Origin: an uncultured Lachnospiraceae bacterium
GTDB lineage: Bacteria; Bacillota; Clostridia; Lachnospirales; Lachnospiraceae
Direction of reading: 5' to 3'
DNA length: 5,263 bases
NCBI GenBank assembly: GCA_947177465.1
Contig: CAMWUP010000185.1
Coordinates: 1 to 5,263 of the forward strand
The position numbers and the translations under genes were made by a program. The notes beneath the pieces are model-generated. The model did not search any database. It worked only from the letters and a program-made list of their open reading frames with translations, and had not been told where the DNA came from. Below, one piece after another: positions 1 to 5,263 of this stretch. How positions within the stretch are numbered: the stretch's first letter is position 1; each line of letters starts with the position of its first letter.

Positions 1-24
1 CTCATTGCACTTATAAAAAAACTA
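1..24 (-). pseudogene. codY: Amber codon and in-frame continuation of codY
   Basis: Reading past the TAG at 22-24 in the codY frame gives F-F-Y-K-C-N-E up to base 1. From memory, clostridial CodY proteins have 'GxxLGTLFIYK' or similar here. The stop therefore sits where a leucine is expected and the following F-x-Y-K matches. TTG to TAG is one base change, so no indel is needed. Only seven codons are visible, and whether the rest of the gene is intact cannot be judged. Confidence 0.65.
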
Positions 25-396
25 TTTCCCCAGAAGTTCCCCCGCAATCTCGATGGGCGTAATGTTTGCATGAAACTTTTTTGTGTCTGTCTGTTCAAAG
101 CCAAGCGTCTGCAGATTTACGTTTTCTTTGGTGGAAAGCACACCCAAAAGACGCTCGTTCAGCATGGAATCGATAAACCCGCCCACATTTTCGTCTATCA
201 GCTCTTCTATCGGCTCTATGCTGTCAAGCTTCCCTACTCCCAGCACCTTGCCCTTCTTGCTGATGACCAGTACGTTGGAATTTACAATCTCACGCATAAC
301 CTTGCAGATATCATTGAAAACCACCTTACTGGAATTGTTATTGTGCAATAGTTTCCCTATCTTTCGGGTTTTGTCTAACAACTGTACACTACTCAT
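22..396 (-). CDS. codY: CodY global regulator, N-terminal GAF part, ended early by an in-frame stop
   Basis: The 124 residues read as the N-terminal part of CodY, the GTP- and branched-chain-amino-acid-sensing repressor of Firmicutes. Recognisable blocks are the start MSSVQLLDKTRK, the GAF-domain segments NVLVISKKGKVLG (about 42-54) and GGFIDSMLNERLLGVLSTKE (about 71-90), and ITPIEIAGELLG (about 112-123). Family members are about 260 aa, with a C-terminal winged helix-turn-helix that would lie left of the window. The start is set by a GGAGG Shine-Dalgarno at 404-408, seven nt from the ATG. TAG at 22-24 ends the frame inside the GAF domain, yet the same frame continues with family-like residues to base 1. 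The visible product would lack the DNA-binding domain and probably not repress. The gene is therefore a likely pseudogene allele, or intact with a base error here. Identity is confident; functional state is open. Confidence 0.88.
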   Translation of the reverse strand: MSSVQLLDKTRKIGKLLHNNNSSKVVFNDICKVMREIVNSNVLVISKKGKVLGVGKLDSIEPIEELIDENVGGFIDSMLNERLLGVLSTKENVNLQTLGFEQTDTKKFHANITPIEIAGELLGK

Positions 397-467
397 TCAG
401 ATTCCTCCGTTACCTGCGGTACGCCTCCCGCAGATAATGCTAAAATGAACTCGGTTTCAAAATCCAT
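393..467 (-). CDS. Possible 24-codon leader frame overlapping the codY start
   Basis: A minus-strand frame from ATG 465-467 encodes 24 residues (start MDFETEFILALS, end PQVTEESE). It stops at TGA 393-395, which overlaps the codY ATG as ATGA, the usual geometry of translational coupling. The leader hairpin and the codY Shine-Dalgarno both lie inside it. Against it, the ATG has only a weak AGG two nt upstream and sits at about the predicted transcription start. It would therefore be read leaderless from the local promoter, or only on transcripts coming from topA. The frame is open further upstream to about 518 with possible TTG or GTG starts. No family is recognised, and chance is a fair explanation for so short a frame. 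Confidence 0.25.
   Translation of the reverse strand: MDFETEFILALSAGGVPQVTEESE
404..408 (-). promoter_or_regulatory. Ribosome binding site of codY
   Basis: On the minus strand GGAGG lies seven nt before the ATG at 394-396 (context CGGAGGAATCTGAATG). It is a strong Shine-Dalgarno and supports this ATG as the codY start. It lies two nt downstream of the leader hairpin at 411-436. Confidence 0.85.
411..436 (-). promoter_or_regulatory. Hairpin in the codY leader just before the ribosome binding site
   Basis: The minus-strand RNA can fold UAUCUGCGG (436-428) onto CCGCAGGUA (419-411). This gives nine pairs including one U-G wobble, with an eight-nt loop (GAGGCGUA). The wobble would be an A-C mismatch in the opposite transcript, so the stem fits codY mRNA specifically. 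There is no U-tract after it, so it is not an intrinsic terminator. Its place directly before GGAGG suggests an effect on translation or mRNA stability, which is inference. Confidence 0.5.
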
Positions 468-471
468 TCCT

Positions 472-500
472 ATTTTACCACACACAAATCTGATTTTCAA
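472..500 (-). promoter_or_regulatory. Sigma-A promoter of codY
   Basis: On the minus strand TTGAAA (495-500) is followed by a 17-nt spacer and TAAAAT (472-477). The bases just before the -10 are TGTGG, an extended -10 (TRTGN). Start of transcription is expected near 463-466, giving a leader of roughly 70 nt. No terminator separates topA from this promoter, so codY can also be reached by transcripts from topA. Confidence 0.7.
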
Positions 501-507
501 TGAAAAT
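493..507. promoter_or_regulatory. Palindrome over the codY -35, possible operator
   Basis: The 15-bp sequence ATTTTCAATGAAAAT is a perfect inverted repeat of two 7-bp arms around one base. It covers the -35 hexamer of the codY promoter, where a bound repressor would block RNA polymerase. Its half-sites resemble those of the CodY box (AATTTTCWGAAAATT) but are spaced two bases wider. Binding by CodY is a guess; the palindrome itself is directly visible. Confidence 0.4.
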
Positions 508-513
508 ACAGTC

Positions 514-528
514 AATTTTCACAATTTT
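514..528. promoter_or_regulatory. CodY-box-like site upstream of the codY promoter
   Basis: AATTTTCACAATTTT matches the published CodY consensus AATTTTCWGAAAATT at 12 of 15 positions. It lies just upstream of the codY -35 and next to the palindrome at 493-507. AT-rich intergenic DNA often gives such matches by chance, so this is only suggestive of autoregulation. Confidence 0.3.
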
Positions 529-554
529 ATATTCTTTCGTAACAGTTTAAGCTT

Positions 555-2630
555 TTATGTCTCCTTTGCGGCAGCCTTCTGTATAATATGCCCGCACTGT
601 TCATTGGAGCATGCCAGCTTATTTCCTTTTTCCAGCATCACGGAACCGCATTTTTCACATTTGACATCAGAAGGCTTCTGCCATACCATGAAATCGCACT
701 CCGGATTGTCTATACAGCCGTAATATCTTCTTCCCTTTTTCGTCTTTTTTATGACAATATCCTTGCCGCATTTAGGACATGCCACCCCGATTTTCTCAAA
801 ATAAGGCTTGGTATTGCGGCACTCCGGAAAGCCCGGGCATGCCAAAAACTTACCATGTGGACCATACTTGATTACCAGACGCCTGCCACAGTTCTCGCAA
901 TCCTCGTCAGACTCCTCGTCGGCTATCTCTACCTCGGAAAGTTCCTTTTCCGCAGCCTTCACCGCTTCGTCCAAGTCGGGGTAAAAATTGGAAACCACGG
1001 TTTTCCAGTTGATGCCGCCCTCCTCCACGCCGTCTAAAAGCGCCTCTAAGTTAGCGGTAAAGTTGACATCCACAATCGTCGGAAACGCTTCCTTCATCAT
1101 GTTGTTGACAACCTCGCCCAATTCCGTTACATAGAGATTCTTGTTTTCTTTTATAACATACCGTCTGGCAAGAATGGTGGTAATCGTCGGCGCATAGGTG
1201 CTGGGACGCCCGATTCCCAGTTCCTCCAGCGCACGAACCAGTGAAGCCTCTGTAAAATGTGCCGGCGGCTGGGTAAAATGCTGTTTTTCTTCAAAGCCCG
1301 TATGGGTAAGAAGCGTATCCTTATCCAGCTCCACAGAAAGACGCGCCTCTGTCTCCTGCTCTTCTTCCTGAGTATAGACGCTCATAAAACCATCAAAGTA
1401 AAGCTGGGAAGCCGCTACTGTAAATATATGACTGCCGCCTCCAATTTTGACCGAAACCGTATGATATTTTGCCGGCTGCATGCGGCTTGCCGCAAACCGC
1501 TTCCAGATGAGCTGATAAAGCCGGAACAAATCGCGGGGAAGCTCCGCCTTAAGCGCCGCAGGCGTCAGGGAAATTCTGGTAGGACGGATTGCCTCATGTG
1601 CATCCTGTATCTTCTGCCCCTGCTTTTTTTCCGTCCCTTCCCCCACATACGCAGCGCCATACACCTCGTCAATATATTCCTTCGCCATGCGCTCGGCTTC
1701 CTCCGACACACGGGTAGAATCCGTACGCAGATACGTAATCAGACCGATGGTGCCCTCGCCTTTGATTTCCACGCCTTCATAGAGCTGCTGCGCCAGTCTC
1801 ATGGTCTTTTGTGTAGAGAAATTCAGAACCTTGCTCGCCTCCTGCTGCAGCGTGGATGTGGTAAAAGGAAGCGGCGCCTTCTTGATTCGCTCTCCCTTTT
1901 TTACCTCCTTTACCTGATAGACAGCCCCTTCCAGAGAGGCTTTGATGGCGTCCAGTTCTTCCTTTGACGAGATAACCGCTTTTTTGTCTCCTTCGCCGTA
2001 ATATTTTGCCACAAGCGGCTTTTTTTCTCCCTTTACTGCAAGAGAAGCCGTCAGCGTCCAGTATTCCTCCGGTATAAAAGCGTTAATCTCTTCTTCTCTG
2101 TCACAGATAATACGCAGTGCCACAGACTGCACCCTTCCCGCAGAAAGCCCGCGTTTTACCTTTGCCCACAAAAGCGGGGAAATCCGGTACCCCACCATTC
2201 TGTCAAGACAGCGGCGCGCCTGCTGTGCATCCACCAAATCCGTATTGATTTCCCTCGCATTCTTCAAGGACTCCTTCACTGCATTTTTGGTAATCTCATT
2301 GAAGGTTATTCTATAAGTCTTTTTATCTTCCAGTTTCAATGCGTGATAGAGATGCCACGAAATCGCTTCCCCTTCACGGTCAGGGTCTGTTGCAAGATAG
2401 ATTTTCTCTGCCTTCTTCACTTCCCTGCGAAGCTTCGCCAGTATATCCCCTTTCCCTCTGATGGTAATATACCTTGGCTCATAATCATGCTCCACGTCAA
2501 TGCCGAGCCTGCTCTTTGGTAAATCCCTGACATGGCCGTTACTTGCCGCCACCTCGTAATTACTGCCCAGAAATTTTTTGATTGTCTTCACCTTGGCAGG
2601 TGATTCCACAATAACCAGATATTTTGCCAT
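555..2630 (-). CDS. topA: DNA topoisomerase I (type IA)
   Basis: This complete 691-aa enzyme relaxes negative supercoils by cutting one strand through a 5'-phosphotyrosine link; 691 aa is the usual bacterial length. The TOPRIM domain opens the protein, with the conserved Glu9 in VESPAK and the acidic metal site TDPDREGE at 81-88. RRCLDRMVGYRISPLLW (139-155) and LSAGRVQSVALR (162-173) are family blocks. The catalytic tyrosine is Tyr300 in GLITYLRTDST, followed by DAHEAIRPT (343-351) and LGIGRPSTYAPTI (471-483). The C-terminus carries three four-cysteine zinc ribbons, with cysteines at 578/581/598/604, 618/621/639/645 and 658/661/674/679. All are complete. The ATG at 2628-2630 is chosen because MAKYLVIVESPAK is the standard start and GGGGGAAA lies upstream. 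The gene has its own promoter and is followed after 158 nt by codY. No defects were seen. Confidence 0.98.
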   Translation of the reverse strand: MAKYLVIVESPAKVKTIKKFLGSNYEVAASNGHVRDLPKSRLGIDVEHDYEPRYITIRGKGDILAKLRREVKKAEKIYLATDPDREGEAISWHLYHALKLEDKKTYRITFNEITKNAVKESLKNAREINTDLVDAQQARRCLDRMVGYRISPLLWAKVKRGLSAGRVQSVALRIICDREEEINAFIPEEYWTLTASLAVKGEKKPLVAKYYGEGDKKAVISSKEELDAIKASLEGAVYQVKEVKKGERIKKAPLPFTTSTLQQEASKVLNFSTQKTMRLAQQLYEGVEIKGEGTIGLITYLRTDSTRVSEEAERMAKEYIDEVYGAAYVGEGTEKKQGQKIQDAHEAIRPTRISLTPAALKAELPRDLFRLYQLIWKRFAASRMQPAKYHTVSVKIGGGSHIFTVAASQLYFDGFMSVYTQEEEQETEARLSVELDKDTLLTHTGFEEKQHFTQPPAHFTEASLVRALEELGIGRPSTYAPTITTILARRYVIKENKNLYVTELGEVVNNMMKEAFPTIVDVNFTANLEALLDGVEEGGINWKTVVSNFYPDLDEAVKAAEKELSEVEIADEESDEDCENCGRRLVIKYGPHGKFLACPGFPECRNTKPYFEKIGVACPKCGKDIVIKKTKKGRRYYGCIDNPECDFMVWQKPSDVKCEKCGSVMLEKGNKLACSNEQCGHIIQKAAAKET

Positions 2631-2669
2631 TTGATTTCCCCCAAACGCATTTTTCAATAATCGGGTATC

Positions 2670-2698
2670 ACTATACACCAAAATATTGTTGTGCGCAA
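2670..2698 (-). promoter_or_regulatory. Sigma-A promoter of topA
   Basis: On the minus strand TTGCGC (2693-2698) is followed by a 17-nt spacer and TATAGT (2670-2675). The expected transcription start is near 2663, about 33 nt before the topA ATG, leaving room for the GGGGGAAA ribosome binding site. The -35 hexamer lies inside the left arm of the inverted repeat 2688-2738, so a protein or DNA structure at that repeat would affect this promoter. Confidence 0.65.
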
Positions 2699-2738
2699 GT
2701 TAAAAATTTTTAAAAAATTTCTTTTACTTGCGCACAAC
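2688..2738. repeat. 13-bp perfect inverted repeat with AT-only core, at the topA promoter
   Basis: GTTGTGCGCAAGT (2688-2700) is repeated inverted as ACTTGCGCACAAC (2726-2738). The 25-nt spacer is all A and T except one C, in alternating A- and T-runs. One arm contains the topA -35. Neither side has a proper T-tract, so it is a poor intrinsic terminator. The arms could be two operator half-sites with DNA looped or bent between them, or a cruciform that responds to supercoiling. The repeat is directly seen; its role is inferred. Confidence 0.6.
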
Positions 2739-2739
2739 G

Positions 2740-2770
2740 AATAAAAGCAGGACATTTTCCTGCTTTTATT
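2740..2770 (-). terminator. Intrinsic terminator after the pilin operon, probably bidirectional
   Basis: A perfect 13-bp stem, AATAAAAGCAGGA against TCCTGCTTTTATT, closes a five-nt loop. In the minus-strand RNA it ends in UUUUAUU and begins with an A-rich tract, the usual Rho-independent form with pairing A- and U-tracts. It lies 31 nt past the stop codon of the large pilin-like gene. The symmetry means it could also stop transcripts on the plus strand. Confidence 0.8.
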
Positions 2771-2801
2771 CCTGTACCTATGAAAAATCTTTGTATATCA
2801 C

Positions 2802-4982
2802 TCAGGGAACCTGAAAATAAAAAATCCCATCTCCGCTTACTTCATCATAAAGCCAGCAGTCCCGTATACTTTCACTATAGCTTTGGGTCGCATAGTTATA
2901 GGTTCTGTGAGGAACACCCTTCAGCCCTATTACAATACGGTACACACCCGAACCGGCATTCCAGGTTACAGGAGACAAGTGATACATTTCCTGCCCCGGC
3001 GTCTCATAAACAGTAGTCCAACTGTCGCCTTCCAATTTTTCCAGCCTGTATGACACATGGTCTTTGATATAATTCTGGTCCGCACCCATTTCCTGTGCAG
3101 TTGTCAACCGACCTTCCAAATGGATTTCTCCATTATTCGGAAGCAGATATGGCGCCTCTTTGGTGCCTAGCTTAACAGCATCTGTCACGATTTCATTCCA
3201 TGAGCTATCGGTAATCCGGAAGAACACTTTTGCCCTGTAAATATCTGCCGTAACGACATTGATATCATCCGGCATACCTGCAAAAGGCCAGACTACATTA
3301 TTTACATTACCATCATACCACCAGTATTTCACTTGCACTTCATAATTTTTATCAAACTCAAAACGCAGAGTATCGCCACGCATCTTGATGGCACCGCCGC
3401 CTTCATTCGTTGTCGGCGCCCAGTTGACCCAAGGACCGTACACCCTCTCGCCTGCCTCATTCACGGTAAACGGACGGAATCGGTAATATCTGACACAATT
3501 ATCAAGAAATCCTACATTGCCATATTGAGCCTGTATCATTCCCTTTATCAAGTCATAGGCAAAATCTACAACCTGTGCATCCGGCGTACCGCGATACATA
3601 CCTTCTCCTGAATAGCTGTGAAGCGCCTTATAAAACAAATGCATTCCTGCCACATGCCCATAAGAGAGCCCTGTCTTGTTACTGCTCACCGGCGGTGCAC
3701 CCGCAGTCCCTTCCGGATGGGTTGCCGTTGCAGTCACTAAAAGCTGCCTGTATTCATCTATATTTTCCAACAGTCTAATACGAACGCTGGGCGCCGTGCT
3801 GTCCGACCCTTCTATCTCTTCTAATACAGTGAAATAATCGCTCGGCGACGGATGGTACCAAGGCTGCCACTGATAATCCGTCCAGTCATCCCCGCCGACC
3901 GCATGCCCGTTTACAGAGTAAATATATCCCCATTCCACTTTGTAGGGAGATACATATGGCGGTTCAACATCACTAGGACCCGTCATCAGCTTTTGCAGAT
4001 TCGTTCCGGCTACATCTGCCGTAATAAGATATTCCGCTCCGGCGTTTAAATCACTGCCGCTCTGCAGCGTTACATTCAAATTCACTGCCGTCACCCGTCT
4101 GATATGTACAATGACTGTCTGCTGTGCCTGCGGCGTGACTCCGTCTTCCTTCTTGGCATTGCTTCGCACCAAAAGATAAATTTCACTTGCCGTTTCATTC
4201 TGCCCTATGGTAATCTTCCAGTTTTCGCCGTCCTTAAATACCTGTGTAGCGGTATCCGTACTGCCGCCGCTTAAAACCCATGTCATTCTGGTATCCGACG
4301 GTCCTATAATGCTTGCTTCCAATTGATAAGTCTGATTCGGCTCTAGCACCAGCTCGGTTTCCGTTACAATGGAGGCTGCCGCCTCTGTTCCGCTGACCGT
4401 TACCGCGCCGTTACGCGCCGTAATGGTAAATGTCGCCTCATAAGTTCTGTCACTTTTTTCAAACCCTAAAGTCAGCTCCAGATAACCGCTGTCCGAAAAA
4501 TTTCTGACATCTGCCGTAAACAATTTGACATTTTCCGCCATAAGCTGTTCGCTTTCATAGGGCGACGCCGTGCCGTCAGGATTTACAATATATTCTGAAT
4601 AGTATATTTTATTTTCGGTTGACTTGAACTCGACCACGTACCGATGCCCATTGGCGTCTACCGACAATGTTCTGTCGCCCCCTACGGCGGCGCCCGCTGC
4701 CCTCGCATCGGCCTCACTCAGGAAAACACCCTCCGGACAGGAATATGAAACCCCTGCTGTGGAATCTATTACCAAATCTGCAATCTGGTTGGCTGTTATC
4801 TGTGCTTCCTGCTGCAGGCTGACTTCATCACTGCCGCGCTGATAGCTGCGCGCACTGACCACCATAACACTTCCGATGCTCGCTGTCACAATGCCCAGAA
4901 TCGCAATTGCGCAAATCAGTTCCATCAGGGTAAGTCCCCTGTTGTTCAGTTTTTTCCTTCCTTTCCAAAACATCCGCATCAC
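2802..4982 (-). CDS. Very large type IV prepilin-like surface protein
   Basis: The N-terminus is a class III prepilin signal: a basic leader (KGRKKLNNRG), cleavage expected between Gly16 and Leu17, Glu21 at position +5 of the mature protein, and a hydrophobic helix to about residue 42. A prepilin peptidase would cut it, and it would join a type IV pilus or pseudopilus. Residues 51-75 (LQQEAQITANQIADLVIDST) continue as a pilin-type helix. After a short beta region, about 205-295 resembles a bacterial Ig-like domain. The remaining 430 residues match no family I recognise. They are rich in Trp and Tyr (for example a cluster at 367-376) and look beta-sandwich-like near the end (640-690). At 726 aa it is several times longer than ordinary pilins, suggesting a tip or adhesive subunit, which is inference. 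Cysteines occur at 24, 82, 496 and 709. The start is uncertain: GTG 4982, ATG 4979 or ATG 4973. GTG was chosen because GGGAG lies eight nt upstream, but AAAGGTGAT could serve ATG 4973. Confidence 0.85.
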   Translation of the reverse strand: MMRMFWKGRKKLNNRGLTLMELICAIAILGIVTASIGSVMVVSARSYQRGSDEVSLQQEAQITANQIADLVIDSTAGVSYSCPEGVFLSEADARAAGAAVGGDRTLSVDANGHRYVVEFKSTENKIYYSEYIVNPDGTASPYESEQLMAENVKLFTADVRNFSDSGYLELTLGFEKSDRTYEATFTITARNGAVTVSGTEAAASIVTETELVLEPNQTYQLEASIIGPSDTRMTWVLSGGSTDTATQVFKDGENWKITIGQNETASEIYLLVRSNAKKEDGVTPQAQQTVIVHIRRVTAVNLNVTLQSGSDLNAGAEYLITADVAGTNLQKLMTGPSDVEPPYVSPYKVEWGYIYSVNGHAVGGDDWTDYQWQPWYHPSPSDYFTVLEEIEGSDSTAPSVRIRLLENIDEYRQLLVTATATHPEGTAGAPPVSSNKTGLSYGHVAGMHLFYKALHSYSGEGMYRGTPDAQVVDFAYDLIKGMIQAQYGNVGFLDNCVRYYRFRPFTVNEAGERVYGPWVNWAPTTNEGGGAIKMRGDTLRFEFDKNYEVQVKYWWYDGNVNNVVWPFAGMPDDINVVTADIYRAKVFFRITDSSWNEIVTDAVKLGTKEAPYLLPNNGEIHLEGRLTTAQEMGADQNYIKDHVSYRLEKLEGDSWTTVYETPGQEMYHLSPVTWNAGSGVYRIVIGLKGVPHRTYNYATQSYSESIRDCWLYDEVSGDGIFYFQVP

Positions 4983-5005
4983 CTTTCATTCTCCCTCTTA
5001 CTGCA

Positions 5006-5263
5006 CTACTGTAATTCTATCTTACCTGTCAGATAATAAAGCTTCAATGTTTTTACTGTATTTCCTTTACTGATAACTATCTCTGTGCAATACCCCCCGC
5101 CGGGCAGCGGATTAAACGCACCGCTGCTACGGTTAAAGCTGATTTCCAGTGACGATCCGACCGGCAAATCTATATAACCACTGCCGCCGGACACCGCATA
5201 CTTTATCTCTATGCCGGCATCGCCGATACGAGTCCTATTTACCTTTGCAGAGGATTCGCCGGC
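5006..5263 (-). CDS. Pilin-like protein, C-terminal part, cut by the window edge
   Basis: The last 85 codons of a gene are visible; the frame is open to the right edge, so the start lies outside. The fragment has a pattern common at the end of type IV pilins and GspH-type pseudopilins: a glycine-rich stretch with a single cysteine (LPGGGYCTEIVIS), then a beta hairpin ending LKLYYLTGKIEL. No N-terminal methylation motif can be checked. It ends in TAG 23 nt before the large prepilin-like gene, so the two are almost surely co-transcribed and probably belong to one pilus assembly. A GTG at 5192-5194 lies in the middle of continuing pilin-like sequence and is not a convincing start. Assignment rests on this pattern and on the neighbour, so the exact subunit is unknown. 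Confidence 0.65.
   Translation of the reverse strand, partial: AGESSAKVNRTRIGDAGIEIKYAVSGGSGYIDLPVGSSLEISFNRSSGAFNPLPGGGYCTEIVISKGNTVKTLKLYYLTGKIELQ

Noticed and set aside
1..30. A frameshift at the A7 run as the cause of the codY truncation
   Set aside because: The codons after the TAG stay in the original frame and keep CodY-like residues, so a substitution explains it without an indel.
588..1037. Plus-strand open frame opposite the topA zinc-ribbon region (149 codons)
   Set aside because: It is fully antisense to conserved topA codons and shows no family feature; the hydrophobic look comes from the complementary codons.
1257..1967. Long plus-strand open frame opposite topA (236 codons)
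   Set aside because: It lies wholly antisense to a clearly real topA and is Arg/Leu/Cys-rich like a codon-bias shadow. It has no recognisable domain.
2631..2681. In-frame upstream extension of topA starting at a TTG
   Set aside because: The extra 17 residues have no family resemblance, the TTG lies within the promoter spacer, and MAKYLVIVESPAK with a Shine-Dalgarno is the standard start.
2688..2738. The 13-bp inverted repeat as a second intrinsic terminator
   Set aside because: The loop is 25 nt and no proper U-tract follows on either strand, while a much better terminator lies one base away.
2780..3016. Plus-strand open frame of 78 codons opposite the end of the large pilin-like gene
   Set aside because: It starts just after the terminator with no convincing ribosome binding site and is antisense to a better-supported gene.
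5006..5194. A stand-alone 62-aa protein starting at GTG 5194
   Set aside because: The frame is open and equally pilin-like upstream to the window edge, so it is the tail of a longer gene.
1..5263. CRISPR array, tRNA, rRNA, insertion sequence or phage genes
   Set aside because: No regularly spaced direct repeats, tRNA-like cloverleaf, transposase or phage-type frame was noticed on either strand by eye.

Overview
The window looks like chromosomal DNA from a low-to-moderate GC Firmicute of class Clostridia, most likely Lachnospiraceae. This rests on remembered family resemblance, since no search was run. The evidence is a CodY N-terminus of the clostridial type, a type IA topoisomerase with three C4 zinc ribbons, and Gram-positive type IV pilin-like genes. 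All supported genes lie on the minus strand, so transcription runs from the right edge to the left edge.

Right part (5263 to 2802): the 3' end of one pilin-like gene is followed after 23 nt by a 726-codon gene. The latter has a textbook prepilin N-terminus and a very large, beta-rich, tryptophan-rich exported part. The two look like the end of a type IV pilus or pseudopilus operon, closed by a strong hairpin terminator at 2740-2770.

Middle (2801 to 555): a 171-nt intergenic region holds the terminator, a 13-bp inverted repeat with an AT-rich 25-nt spacer, and a good sigma-A promoter whose -35 lies inside one repeat arm. This promoter drives a complete 691-aa topA.

Left part (554 to 1): a 158-nt leader holds an extended -10 promoter with a palindrome over its -35, a CodY-box-like site, a 9-bp hairpin and a possible 24-codon upstream frame that ends in an ATGA overlap with the codY start. 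The codY gene follows, but its frame meets an in-frame TAG after 124 codons. The same frame then continues with CodY-like residues (FFYKCNE) to the window edge. This looks like a nonsense mutation, or a sequence error, that would separate the effector-binding GAF domain from the DNA-binding domain.

Functionally, topA (relaxation of negative supercoils) and codY (global nutrient regulator) are housekeeping genes whose neighbourhood is familiar in Firmicutes. The pilin operon beside them is the accessory part. No RNA gene, CRISPR array, insertion sequence or phage gene was seen.
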